Shown here: piece after piece, positions 53,911 to 63,051 of the stretch
Position numbering within the stretch: the stretch's first letter is position 1
How the letters are laid out: every line of letters begins with the position of its first letter
DNA from: JAWXBG01 sp044375415
GTDB lineage: Bacteria > Bacteroidota > Bacteroidia > Flavobacteriales_D > Sanyastnellaceae
Length of the DNA stretch: 64,000 bases
Direction: 5' to 3'
NCBI GenBank assembly: GCA_044375415.1
Contig: JBILMS010000001.1
Span: 215,019 to 279,018, forward strand
The notes under the pieces: model-generated
Told to the model about the DNA's origin: nothing
Seen by the model: the letters and a program-made list of their open reading frames with translations, nothing else
Databases searched by the model: none
Translations under genes and position numbers: made by a program

Positions 53911-55101
53911 ATGTACGGCAAACTTCAAGATCATCTTAAAAACGAAATTGCTCAAATCAAGGAGAGTGGTATATTTAAAACGGAACGTATCATCACTACC
54001 CCTCAGGGTGCAGTAATAAAAACATCGGAAGGCAAAGAAGTACTAAATTTTTGTGCTAACAATTATCTCGGTTTAAGCAGTCATCCAAAAGTTTTGGAAG
54101 CCGCGAAATCCACTATCGACAGTCATGGTTATGGCTTATCGTCGGTTCGTTTTATTTGTGGTACACAAGACATTCATAAAACCCTTGAGCATAAGCTATC
54201 GGCATTTTTGCATACAGAAGACACCATTTTGTATGCAGCTGCATTCGATGCAAACGGAGGAGTATTCGAGCCACTTTTTGGAGAACAAGATGCGATCATA
54301 TCGGATGAATTGAATCATGCGTCTATTATAGATGGAGTCCGATTATGCAAGGCTAAAAGATTCCGATATAAAAACAACGACATGTCAGATTTGGAGATTC
54401 AGCTTCAAGCTGCTTCCGAAGCGCGATTTAAAATCATCGTAACGGATGGTGTTTTTTCTATGGATGGCTATGTTGCACAACTCGATAAAATTTGTGATTT
54501 GGCGGATAAATATGACGCATTGGTTATGGTTGACGAATGCCATGCTACAGGTTTTATCGGGAAAACCGGCCGAGGCACGATTGAGCTTAAAAATGTTCTA
54601 GGTCGAGTAGATATCATAACGGGAACATTAGGTAAGGCATTGGGAGGAGCAATGGGTGGTTTTACCTCAGGTCGTAAAGAGATAATCGACTTGCTTCGAC
54701 AGCGTTCCAGACCTTATCTATTTTCAAATTCATTGGCCCCATGCATTGTAGGAGCGAGTATTGCCGTGATTGATTTGTTGACTGAGAGCACAGAGCTTCG
54801 CGACAAACTGGAATCGAATATCCGTTATTTCAAGGAAAAAATAAAGAAGTCCGGTTTTGATATAAAGGACGGAGATTCCGCTATTGTTCCGGTAATGCTT
54901 TACGATGCACAACTTTCGCAAGTGATGGCTCAAAAATTACTGGAAGAAGGTATATATGTGATTGGATTCTTTTACCCCGTAGTACCAAAAGATGCTGCTA
55001 GAATCCGCGTACAGATTTCGGCAGCCCATGAGTTCAATCATATCGACAAAGCAGTTGCCGCATTTGAAAAAGTTGGACGCGAATTAGGTGTCATCCAATA
55101 A
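53911..55101 (+). CDS. kbl: Glycine C-acetyltransferase (KBL)
   Basis: 396 residues, alpha-oxoamine synthase family, PLP-dependent. 'NFCANNYLGLSSHPKV' at the N-terminus, 'DECHATGFIGKTGRG' and the PLP lysine in 'GTLGKALGGAMGG'. It converts 2-amino-3-ketobutyrate plus CoA to glycine and acetyl-CoA in threonine breakdown. Length and motifs favour KBL over BioF or HemA. The last 14 bases overlap the next gene. No threonine dehydrogenase lies in the window. Confidence 0.93.
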   Translation: MYGKLQDHLKNEIAQIKESGIFKTERIITTPQGAVIKTSEGKEVLNFCANNYLGLSSHPKVLEAAKSTIDSHGYGLSSVRFICGTQDIHKTLEHKLSAFLHTEDTILYAAAFDANGGVFEPLFGEQDAIISDELNHASIIDGVRLCKAKRFRYKNNDMSDLEIQLQAASEARFKIIVTDGVFSMDGYVAQLDKICDLADKYDALVMVDECHATGFIGKTGRGTIELKNVLGRVDIITGTLGKALGGAMGGFTSGRKEIIDLLRQRSRPYLFSNSLAPCIVGASIAVIDLLTESTELRDKLESNIRYFKEKIKKSGFDIKDGDSAIVPVMLYDAQLSQVMAQKLLEEGIYVIGFFYPVVPKDAARIRVQISAAHEFNHIDKAVAAFEKVGRELGVIQ

Positions 55102-56173
55102 AATCGAATTGCAATACGACTACATCATCTGCGGTCACGGCATAGCAGGTGCTGTATTGGCCCATACTCTTCAACAGAGAGGAAAAAAGGTATTGATTTA
55201 CGAAGGACATCTTCCCTACTCAGCATCCGCTGCAGCTGCAGGATTGTGGAATCCGCTCAGTTTCAAAAATCTCAAGCTCACGTGGCGAGCCAATGAATTT
55301 TTGGATGATGCTGAATCATTTTACACACGAATTGAAAAGGCGAGTAAGAGGAGTTTCTTTCATCCCTTAGAAATGTCTCGTCTTTTCCACTCCATAGCCG
55401 ATGCGAATGAATGGGATACCCGAAGCACATCTGAGAGTTTAATAAATCATATCACTTCAGATAAAACGAATAAACTAACGGCTACTGTTGATCAGCCCTA
55501 TGGATATGGGGTGGTAAAACAAAGCGGTTGGCTGAATACTCCGGAATTTTTAATTGCGTCTAAAAGCTTGCTGAATGATCATTTTCGCGAAGAGACGCTT
55601 GATTACTCAAACCTGGAGATATCTACAAATGGGGTTCGCTACAAGGAAGTAATAGCAGAGAAAATTATATTCTGCGAGGGCTACAGAATTATTTCCAATC
55701 CATGGTTCAAGTACTTGCCTGTAGAGCCCAATAAAGGGCAAGTTCAGACGCTTCGCAGCGAATTTGCTTCTGATGACCGCATTTTTCATTTCGGAAAATT
55801 TTTGTTACCATTAGGCGATAAAGTTTTCCGTTACGGTGCGACGTATGAATTTTTTGATCCACATCCGGAACCCACTTCCGTTTCATCCGAACAAATGCAA
55901 ACTGAGCTCAAAGCCGTTTGCAGCGATACTTTCGAAATTCTTGAGGAAAAAACAGGTTATCGCCCCACTCTACCCGATCGCAAACCATTGCTTGGTCTTC
56001 ACCCCACGCATTCCGAACTAGCGATTTTTAATGGCATGGGCTCGCGCGGAGTGATCATGGCGCCTTTATGTGCACTGCATTTTGCAGATTTTTTGGAGGG
56101 TACATGTGAATTAGACCCTAACCTGAACATTGAGCGTTATAGGAGGTTATTCAGTTATACTAAGAAATGTTGA
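55088..56173 (+). CDS. FAD-dependent amino-acid-oxidase-like protein (DAO family)
   Basis: 361 residues from GTG 55088, overlapping kbl by 14 bases. N-terminal FAD-binding Rossmann motif 'YIICGHGIAGAVLAHTLQQR' and a C-terminal FAD motif 'IFNGMGSRGVIMAPLCALH'. The DAO family oxidises amines or amino acids; substrate unknown. Coupling to kbl suggests amino-acid catabolism, which is only inference. Confidence 0.85.
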   Translation: MSSNKIELQYDYIICGHGIAGAVLAHTLQQRGKKVLIYEGHLPYSASAAAAGLWNPLSFKNLKLTWRANEFLDDAESFYTRIEKASKRSFFHPLEMSRLFHSIADANEWDTRSTSESLINHITSDKTNKLTATVDQPYGYGVVKQSGWLNTPEFLIASKSLLNDHFREETLDYSNLEISTNGVRYKEVIAEKIIFCEGYRIISNPWFKYLPVEPNKGQVQTLRSEFASDDRIFHFGKFLLPLGDKVFRYGATYEFFDPHPEPTSVSSEQMQTELKAVCSDTFEILEEKTGYRPTLPDRKPLLGLHPTHSELAIFNGMGSRGVIMAPLCALHFADFLEGTCELDPNLNIERYRRLFSYTKKC

Positions 56174-56199
56174 CTTAAATTTACACGCAAATACTTTTG
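56170..56199 (+). promoter_or_regulatory. Promoter of ferritin, possibly giving a leaderless mRNA
   Basis: TTG (56170-56172), 19 bases, TACTTTTG (56192-56199), an exact consensus. The -7 element ends four bases before the ferritin ATG, so the transcript would begin at or next to the start codon. Confidence 0.65.
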
Positions 56200-56203
56200 A
56201 AAG

Positions 56204-56710
56204 ATGTTGAATAAAAAAATCGAAAAGGCCCTAAATGATCAAGTAAAAATTGAGTCCGCATCCAGTCAGGAATACCTAGGTATGGCCTCATGGGCTGAGA
56301 ACAACGGATATACCGGCACAGCTTCATTTCTTTATACTCACAGCGACGAAGAGCGTTTACACATGCTCAAATTGATTCGATTTATCAATGATCGCGGAGG
56401 TAAGGCGATTATACCAAAACTTGATCAACCGGCAACAAATCATAAAAACTTACAGGGTATCTTTAAGTCCCTTCTTGACCATGAAACAATGGTTACTCAA
56501 GAGATCAACAATGTTGTAGATATCTGTTTGAAGGAAAAAGATTACACCACACATAACTTCATGCAGTGGTATGTAGCCGAACAAATTGAAGAAGAAACGT
56601 TGGCGAGAAATCTGATGGACAAGCTCAAATTGGCCGGAAATGACAATGGGGCACTTTATCTTTTTGATCGCGATTTGGGTACTCTAACCCCTCAAGAGTC
56701 TGGTAAATAG
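56204..56710 (+). CDS. ftnA: Ferritin (FtnA-type)
   Basis: 168 residues, four-helix bundle, no heme-binding methionine of bacterioferritin seen. Ferroxidase ligands E17, E50 and H53 and the conserved Y24 are in the standard positions, and later glutamates lie in 'DHETMVTQEIN' and 'AEQIEEETLA'. It stores iron as ferric mineral. The standard numbering of E17/E50/H53 supports the ATG at 56204. A terminator follows. Confidence 0.95.
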   Translation: MLNKKIEKALNDQVKIESASSQEYLGMASWAENNGYTGTASFLYTHSDEERLHMLKLIRFINDRGGKAIIPKLDQPATNHKNLQGIFKSLLDHETMVTQEINNVVDICLKEKDYTTHNFMQWYVAEQIEEETLARNLMDKLKLAGNDNGALYLFDRDLGTLTPQESGK

Positions 56711-56744
56711 AGCATTAAAACCCAATAAGACATAATTGACCTCC

Positions 56745-56771
56745 AAAAGCCCGTTTCCCAACGGGTTTTTT
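56745..56771 (+). terminator. Rho-independent terminator after ferritin
   Basis: AAAAGCCCGTT / AACGGGTTTTTT, 6-bp GC stem flanked by A and T runs, 4-base loop. Confidence 0.88.
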
Positions 56772-56870
56772 CATTTAACATCAAAGCGTGGACAACCCAC
56801 TGATTTTGTGGGTTTCGTGAAACATTGTGTGTCTAGTTTTGGTACAAGTAAAAGTGTACTTAGTACAATT

Positions 56871-57404
56871 ATGGTCAGACCACTGATAATTCTTTTAGTC
56901 TTATTGCTCGGCACCTCCACGATGTTTTCGTTGGAGGGGGAAGATCAGTTGGATAATGCGAACACGGTAGTAATCATGAAGTCGCATTATCTATTCAATT
57001 TTGCGAATAGCAGCAGTTGGCCGGATGAGTTCCGGAAAGGTAAATTCTATATCGGGATTTTGGGGAATAATGCGCTTTACGAAGAGATGGCCTCGCGTTA
57101 TGGAAATAAGCCTGTGGGGAATCAAGTTATAGAAGTTGTAAACCTCCTACAATTCGATTCACGCAGATTCATGCATGTGCTTTACATCGATAAAACCAAA
57201 AAAGTCGACATGCCTCGAATCGTAAAAGAACTTAGAGGGGAAAGCACGCTTTTTGTTTCCAGTTTTGATGGAGGTATAGCGGCCGGGGCCGACATTAATT
57301 TCAAAACAATAGATGACAACATCCGTTATGAGCTAAACAAAGTGTCCATGGAGGGAAAAAAAATAACCCCCGGAATAAAAATAATGCAATCGGCCATTAG
57401 ATGA
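56871..57404 (+). CDS. YfiR-family (DUF4154) exported protein
   Basis: 177 residues from ATG 56871; upstream in-frame codons cross the ferritin terminator and are not used. Signal peptide about 1-19. Blocks of the YfiR family are visible: 'FYIGILGNNALYEEMASRYG' (first strand), 'FMHVLYIDKTKK', 'STLFVSSFDGGIAAGADINF' and 'NIRYELNKVSMEGKKITPGI'. YfiR is a periplasmic regulator, in Pseudomonas of the diguanylate cyclase YfiN. Here the likely partner is the membrane phosphatase two genes downstream. TAGTTTTG (56834-56841) is a good -7 element. Confidence 0.83.
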   Translation: MVRPLIILLVLLLGTSTMFSLEGEDQLDNANTVVIMKSHYLFNFANSSSWPDEFRKGKFYIGILGNNALYEEMASRYGNKPVGNQVIEVVNLLQFDSRRFMHVLYIDKTKKVDMPRIVKELRGESTLFVSSFDGGIAAGADINFKTIDDNIRYELNKVSMEGKKITPGIKIMQSAIR

Positions 57405-58306
57405 AGAACTATCTAACATATGCGCTCTCTATACTGCTCGTATTGCTTACACATTATGTGTTTGCGCAAGACTTGCCGATTACACAACAAGCTATACAGC
57501 AATGCGTAGATCGCGACTACGTAAAGGCCCTAGCTACTATCAACAAAGCAGTGGTGGCTGCCGACGAAAAAAACCACCCACGCACCTGGTATGTAAAATC
57601 GTATGTCCATAAAGAGCTCTACAAACTCTTAGACACCCCTGAAGAGCAAGAAAAGGAACTTGTATTTGCTACTAAAGCGATTGAGAAAAGTATAGAACTT
57701 GATCCATATAAAGCCGAATGGAATCAGTCAGTTTCTATGTTGGAATACCTCAATGTTCAATATCAACATCTAGCTCGAGGTTATGCTTTGTCCCGAGGTA
57801 ATGTAGTCAATGCACATGTAGACAGTTTGTTTAACGAATATTTGCGGCTTCAAAGATTGGTAGACCCGGGTGTTGATTTGAAAGAAGAAGAACTTTCTTA
57901 CAACAAGGTCATGGGTCAACGCAGTTATTACATGTGGGAGTCTGATCCTGAGGGGCATCCGAACGGCCTCAAAGATGGCGAAGAATATTATAGAAGAGCA
58001 CTACTTATAGATGACAAAGATTGCGACGCTAACTACAATTTAGTTGTAGGTTTTTACAATTTGGGAGTTCACAAAATCAAGTTGCTCAATACCACTTCTG
58101 ATATTGCGCAACTGATACTTACACAAGAGGAAAGCATCAATCTATTCCGGAAGTCTCTTCCTTATATTTTGAAAGCATATAGCGAATGTCCCAATGACAT
58201 AAACATTCTCAGGGCAATGTTCTATATACACAGGGCGCTCGATCGAGAAGAAGAATCTCATAGATACGCTAAGGAAATTGAAAGACTTATTCTAGAGCAA
58301 AATTGA
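57401..58306 (+). CDS. Exported TPR-like protein of unknown function
   Basis: 301 residues, ATGA overlap with the YfiR-like gene. Signal peptide about 1-23 (..HYVFAQ). The rest is helical with TPR-like pairs ('YVKALATINKAVVAADEKNH', 'ATKAIEKSIELDPYKAEWN', 'LLIDDKDCDANYNLVVGFY'). It probably acts as a periplasmic scaffold between its two neighbours. I see no catalytic motif. Confidence 0.75.
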   Translation: MKNYLTYALSILLVLLTHYVFAQDLPITQQAIQQCVDRDYVKALATINKAVVAADEKNHPRTWYVKSYVHKELYKLLDTPEEQEKELVFATKAIEKSIELDPYKAEWNQSVSMLEYLNVQYQHLARGYALSRGNVVNAHVDSLFNEYLRLQRLVDPGVDLKEEELSYNKVMGQRSYYMWESDPEGHPNGLKDGEEYYRRALLIDDKDCDANYNLVVGFYNLGVHKIKLLNTTSDIAQLILTQEESINLFRKSLPYILKAYSECPNDINILRAMFYIHRALDREEESHRYAKEIERLILEQN

Positions 58307-58316
58307 TTGATATATC

Positions 58317-60101
58317 ATGAAACTCAGATTCTCTATAGCAAGTAAAATAAGCATCGGATTCGGTGTTTTTATTTTAGCTGTAGGAGCTTTCATTTTAATT
58401 ACGAATGGAACGCTGAAAACGAGTCGGGAGTTAAATAATAAGATCAACGGAGTATACACCCCCTCTACACGCGCACTCGAAGTCCTGCGAAATCAACTAT
58501 TGGAAGGGCAGTACCTCATCCATCACTGGGCTTATAACCAAAGTTTAGATAGTGCGGCAGAGCGCCAGCAACTTCGCGTTTTGATGAAAAGAGAGGTTCC
58601 AAGACAGATTCAAATAATAGATTCGATAAGTTCTAATTGGTCGGAGTCGGAAATAGCGGTACAGAAGAAACTCACTTTGCTGATAGACACTTTATATGTC
58701 CATTATAAATATGTAATGGACATGTTGCCAAACTTTGAGAGCTACATGGAACCATTTGCTCCCATGCTCGCTCAATATCCTTTGACAGCAAATGAGGCGA
58801 TACCCTCTACATTCGAAGAAATCAGTTCTACACTCGAAGGATTGTATTCTGCACAGGCCCATAAGATGCAAACCCAAGTGTTAGAAATGAATGATTCGTT
58901 CAATACGCTTCGCACCTTGCTCATCACCTTATCACTTGCCGTAATTCTAATAAGTATTGCGATAGCCATTTTCACAACTCGTTCGATAGTTCGGCCCTTA
59001 CAGCTACTCAAACAGAAATTGGCAAATCTCAGTTTGGGTATTTATTCCGTTCATCCTGCCAAAGCCGGGAACGATGAGATAGGCGACATGGCGGCAGCCT
59101 TCAACAAACTCGTAACGAATTTTGAACGTACCAAAGAATTTTCCACCAATATCGGTAGTGGGAATTTTGATATGGACTATGATCCTCTTTCGGAGCACGA
59201 CGAAATGGGTAAAGCCTTGCTTCGAATGAAGGACGATTTGCACTCATATCGCAATGAAATGGAGCAAAAAGTAGCTACACAGACCATTGAGATTCGAAAG
59301 CAGAGAGATGAAGTAGAGCTGCAAAAAGAGCGTGTAACAGAACTCTACCAAGATTTAAAGTCGAGTATTGATTATGCCCAGCGCCTGCAGGAGACAATAC
59401 TTCCCGATGACGAATTTATTCGGAATATGTTTCCGGATTCATTTGTTTTCTTTCGCCCGAAAGCGACAGTTAGCGGCGACTTCTACTGGTTTAAACAACA
59501 AGGCAACCGAAAGATATTCGCTGCTGCAGATTGCACCGGTCATGGAGTACCCGGAGCATTTATGAGTTTAGTTGGACACAATGTTTTAAATCAAGTGACC
59601 AAAGTGTTTACTCGTCCTGATCAGATTCTGAACAACCTCAATAAACTAGCAGCCGAGGTAATGCGCGCTGATCGATCGGGAGAAGGTTATATGCGCGACG
59701 GGATGGACATTGTGGTTTGCTCTCTCGATGAAAAAAATCTTACTCTAGAGTTTTCCGGGGCACACAATCCTGTATATATAGTTCGGGATGGACAATTGAT
59801 AGAAACCGATTGTGACCCATTCTCTATTGGTTCATTTGTGAATGGAGAAAAAGAGTTTACCAATCACAAACTTCAATTGCTGAAAGGAGACTGTTTGTAT
59901 TTGTTTTCAGACGGATACATGGATCAATTTGGAGGGCCTAAAGGCAAGAAGTTTTTGAGGAAACAGTTTAGAATGCTCTTGCTTCAAGTAAACCATTTGC
60001 CGATGGCCGAGCAGAAATGGCGTATGGCCGAAACCCTAGACAGATGGCAATCCCATCACGAGCAGGTCGACGACATACTCGTAATGGGCATCCGTATTTA
60101 A
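58317..60101 (+). CDS. Membrane sensor PP2C-type serine phosphatase (SpoIIE/RsbU-like)
   Basis: 594 residues. TM1 about 11-29, a periplasmic helical sensor (about 30-195), TM2 about 197-220, HAMP and linker (about 220-300), coiled coil (about 310-350) and a SpoIIE phosphatase domain (about 365-594). Metal-binding aspartates lie in 'TVSGDFYWF', 'AADCTGHGVPGAFMS', 'DGMDIVVCS' and 'FSDGYMDQFG'. Such enzymes dephosphorylate anti-sigma-factor antagonists. No STAS or kinase partner lies nearby. It is 10 bases after the TPR-like gene. Confidence 0.9.
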   Translation: MKLRFSIASKISIGFGVFILAVGAFILITNGTLKTSRELNNKINGVYTPSTRALEVLRNQLLEGQYLIHHWAYNQSLDSAAERQQLRVLMKREVPRQIQIIDSISSNWSESEIAVQKKLTLLIDTLYVHYKYVMDMLPNFESYMEPFAPMLAQYPLTANEAIPSTFEEISSTLEGLYSAQAHKMQTQVLEMNDSFNTLRTLLITLSLAVILISIAIAIFTTRSIVRPLQLLKQKLANLSLGIYSVHPAKAGNDEIGDMAAAFNKLVTNFERTKEFSTNIGSGNFDMDYDPLSEHDEMGKALLRMKDDLHSYRNEMEQKVATQTIEIRKQRDEVELQKERVTELYQDLKSSIDYAQRLQETILPDDEFIRNMFPDSFVFFRPKATVSGDFYWFKQQGNRKIFAAADCTGHGVPGAFMSLVGHNVLNQVTKVFTRPDQILNNLNKLAAEVMRADRSGEGYMRDGMDIVVCSLDEKNLTLEFSGAHNPVYIVRDGQLIETDCDPFSIGSFVNGEKEFTNHKLQLLKGDCLYLFSDGYMDQFGGPKGKKFLRKQFRMLLLQVNHLPMAEQKWRMAETLDRWQSHHEQVDDILVMGIRI

Positions 60102-60114
60102 AAGATGTTTTTTC

Positions 60115-60954
60115 TTAGTTTGAGAAAACAGAACCTTCCATCACATACGTTTCAACGGGATTAACACAAAGCACAGGAATCTGCGATTCATTTGTTATAA
60201 CCTGCTGTTCGTAGGACTGATTGAAAATGCTCATGAAACTTGCGTCGTAAAAGTTCATGATACAAATAAGGTCTGCATCAACACCGGCCGCGTATTTCAC
60301 TAGAGCTTTAACGAATCCATCACTTTTTGAATCGGTGATTTCTACACTGTATTCTACACCACGCGAACCGAGATATTCCTCAGCGAACATGATGTTTCTT
60401 TGAAGTTGATTTTTGAGGAACTCATCCGTTTCACCGGGTGACACGAGAAATACACGTGAGCCGAAGTAACGAGCAACGTCACCGACCATTGTCAATTTTT
60501 GCTTAGTTTCTTTGTGCAAGTCCAATGGAACTACAATTTTCTGATAGCCCGAAGAGCGAATGCCGCGTTCCTGACAAATAATAAAAGGAATTGTACTTTC
60601 AGTTACGATTTTGAGAGCTCTGCTCCCTGTTAGAAACTGCATTCCGCGAAGACCGTGCGTACCCATGATAATGAGACTTGCATCAATTTCGCTGGCCACT
60701 TTATCAATGTCTTCGAAAATAGAACCGATGCGGACCATAGTGGTTACTTCCATTCCATTTTCGGTTCGTATTCTATCTCTCAGGGTTTCGAGTTTCATAC
60801 GAGCTTCGGAGATGCCTTTTTTGCTGGCGATTACATGAAGGCAATTGATTTCGGCACCAATTGCTTTAGCCACCACAATTGCATGTTCAAGAGCCGTATC
60901 ACCTACTTTGGTAAAATCCGTAGGGACTAGAATTCGCTTGTTATTGACTTGCAT
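60115..60954 (-). CDS. Universal stress protein, tandem UspA domains
   Basis: 279 residues from ATG 60954, two UspA domains. The first has an intact ATP-binding signature 'MGTHGLRGMQFLTGSRALKI' (G-x2-G-x9-G-S). The second (from about residue 145) lacks a clear one. Convergent with the phosphatase gene, 13 bases apart. Usp proteins are linked to stress survival; the specific role is unknown. Confidence 0.9.
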   Translation of the reverse strand: MQVNNKRILVPTDFTKVGDTALEHAIVVAKAIGAEINCLHVIASKKGISEARMKLETLRDRIRTENGMEVTTMVRIGSIFEDIDKVASEIDASLIIMGTHGLRGMQFLTGSRALKIVTESTIPFIICQERGIRSSGYQKIVVPLDLHKETKQKLTMVGDVARYFGSRVFLVSPGETDEFLKNQLQRNIMFAEEYLGSRGVEYSVEITDSKSDGFVKALVKYAAGVDADLICIMNFYDASFMSIFNQSYEQQVITNESQIPVLCVNPVETYVMEGSVFSN

Positions 60955-61047
60955 AATGAAGATTTTTCGCAAATCTAATTCACAGAACCCCTGTTTCGGT
61001 GACCCAAATCAATCTAAGGCTTGTCAAAAATCAGTTTTAGCCCGAAA

Positions 61048-61815
61048 CTACTGATCTACAAAGCTCAACAGAGCCGATCTGAACAATTCAGGGGCTTCGG
61101 CATGCACCCAATGACCGGCATTGGGAATACTCACGAAACTCGAGTGCGGGACGATTTCGGAGATACCCGGAATATCCTCATCGGTAATGTAGTGTGAGTT
61201 CTCCCCTCGAATGAATAAGGTTTCCGTCTCGACGATCGGCTGAGAAGGAATAGCCGCGGTCATATTCGAAATATTAGCTTCGAGCACGGGCAAGTTGAAA
61301 CGCCAGGCCAATTTCCCGGGCTCTTTCCAATAAAGGTTTTTCATCAAAAACTGAATGGTAGCCGGATCGCCAACGCCCGGAGCGATTACTTTTTCCAATT
61401 CCGAGCGACTCGTAAAAGCGGAAAGATCCAGCTTTCCGATGGTATTAAAAATATGCTGGTGATGCGGCTTGTAGGCCCGAACACCGATATCGACAACCAC
61501 TAGTTTCGACAGTAAAAAAGGATTTTCCTGAGCGAAACACATGCTTACTTTTCCTCCCAGACTGTGACCAACGAGGCATACATCCCTTAGTCCCTCTTCC
61601 GCAAAAAACTCGAGAAGATCGTTTGACATTACCTGAAAATTCATTTCGGGCAGGTGGGGCGAATGGCCATGATTTCGCAGATCAACCAGAAAGACCTGAT
61701 ACCTTGAGGCCAGGACTTTGGCGTGACTCATCCAATTGTCGCCGGAGCCGAATAAGCCATGAACGATCACGAGGGGCGGACCCGAACCAATGGTCTGAGA
61801 GAACAACTTAATCAT
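61048..61815 (-). CDS. Alpha/beta hydrolase (YbfF-like esterase)
   Basis: 255 residues from ATG 61815, which makes an ATGA overlap with the pdxJ stop. Oxyanion region 'IVHGLFGSGDNWMSHAKVLA', nucleophile Ser in 'VGHSLGGKVSM', and the catalytic His near the end in 'PNAGHWVHAEAPE'. 'VDLRNHGHSP' is typical of the YbfF group of acyl-thioester/ester hydrolases. Substrate unknown. Confidence 0.9.
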   Translation of the reverse strand: MIKLFSQTIGSGPPLVIVHGLFGSGDNWMSHAKVLASRYQVFLVDLRNHGHSPHLPEMNFQVMSNDLLEFFAEEGLRDVCLVGHSLGGKVSMCFAQENPFLLSKLVVVDIGVRAYKPHHQHIFNTIGKLDLSAFTSRSELEKVIAPGVGDPATIQFLMKNLYWKEPGKLAWRFNLPVLEANISNMTAAIPSQPIVETETLFIRGENSHYITDEDIPGISEIVPHSSFVSIPNAGHWVHAEAPELFRSALLSFVDQ

Positions 61816-62528
61816 GGTCTGAGTTCTCTTTTGTAGAGCTGAACCGTGTTTTCGAGTCCAAAATACAAGGCGTCGGAAATAAGTGCATGACCTATTGAAA
61901 CCTCGAGAAGTCCCTGAATGTTCTGCGAGAAATAACGAAGGTTTTTTAAGTTCAAGTCGTGTCCTGCGTTGATGCCAAGCCCACATTGAACGGCCCGTTC
62001 GGCGGCCTTTTGGTAGGGTTCAATCGCCTCTTCCGGATTTTGTTCGAAGTGAGATGCAAAAGCTTCTGTGTACAATTCGATACGATCTGTTCCCGTAGAC
62101 TTTGCCGCTTCTACTTGTGATTCCGCAGGTTCGAGAAAGATGCTCGTGCGAATACCCTTTTCTTTGAATCGAATAAGGATCGCTTTGAGAAAATCTTGGT
62201 GTTTGATACAATCCCATCCTGCATTGGAGGTGAGCACACCGGGAGGGTCGGGCACGAGTGTTACTTGCTCCGGTTTTATTTGGAGAACGCGGGAAATAAA
62301 ATCTTCAGACGGATACCCTTCAATATTAAATTCGGTAGTTACTACCTCTCTCAGAGGTTGTAGGTCGCTGTATCTAACGTGGCGTTCATCGGGACGTGGA
62401 TGCACGGTGATACCGTCGGCTCCAAAGCTTTCAATGTCTTTTGCTGCTTTCACAAGATCAGGTATGTTTCCACCACGTGCATTTCGGATGGTTGCAATCT
62501 TGTTGATGTTTACGCTGAGTTTGGTCAT
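61812..62528 (-). CDS. pdxJ: Pyridoxine 5'-phosphate synthase
   Basis: 238 residues from ATG 62528, the usual PdxJ length. TIM barrel with 'LSVNINKIATIRNARGGNIP' (the Asn and Arg bind phosphate) and 'GADGITVHPRPDERHVRYSD'. It condenses 1-deoxyxylulose 5-phosphate and 3-amino-2-oxopropyl phosphate in the DXP-dependent vitamin B6 route. Coupled to the hydrolase gene downstream. Confidence 0.97.
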   Translation of the reverse strand: MTKLSVNINKIATIRNARGGNIPDLVKAAKDIESFGADGITVHPRPDERHVRYSDLQPLREVVTTEFNIEGYPSEDFISRVLQIKPEQVTLVPDPPGVLTSNAGWDCIKHQDFLKAILIRFKEKGIRTSIFLEPAESQVEAAKSTGTDRIELYTEAFASHFEQNPEEAIEPYQKAAERAVQCGLGINAGHDLNLKNLRYFSQNIQGLLEVSIGHALISDALYFGLENTVQLYKRELRP

Positions 62529-63051
62529 TGCGATTAAATTGGGCGCAAAGATGAGATGAAGCAAGGCTTTTACACAGAGAATTTTGAACATTCGACTTGA
62601 TCGTTAAGCATTACGAAGAGACGGCAAACAGAGATCTTTGCTCCCTGAATAGGATAACGTTCACAGGTGCTGTGAACGGAGTTAAATTAGCCACGAATTC
62701 ACGACTATTTGATCGTCCTATAGTCATCGACAAAAGTTGGCTTTACGAAAAAATCAGTTTTTAAAGTGTTCTGTCAATTGTTCTCTACATGAGAATTTAG
62801 ATGTTCATATTAACCCGGTAAAACTCAATTTTTTTCTCATCGAGTTGAGTGCATCACGAAATGGCTTTAAACTTCGCCAATGACCCACGATTTCCGAACG
62901 GCCCTATTCAACCTGACCCGGGACACCCAAATCAAATGCGAGCGGATTTTGAGGGGTGGACGCATCGACAGGAGATATTTCATGTAGTTAATCGAAGTAT
63001 TCTCCAAACATACCTTACCTTTACTTTACAGATACTGAATAAATTTGAGAA
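62529..63051. other. Intergenic region between pdxJ and the lipoprotein gene
   Basis: 523 bases with no convincing gene. A perfect palindrome CGTTCACAG / CTGTGAACG with a 3-base loop lies at 62658-62678, about 130 bases upstream of pdxJ; it has no T-run. A 72-codon plus-strand frame at 62849-63067 begins with GTG and reads 'NDPRFPNGPIQPDPGHPNQM', but it has no recognised family and no clear start, so it is not called. Confidence 0.5.

Noticed and set aside
62068..62559. A 163-codon plus-strand frame
   Set aside because: It is antisense to pdxJ, whose motifs are complete.
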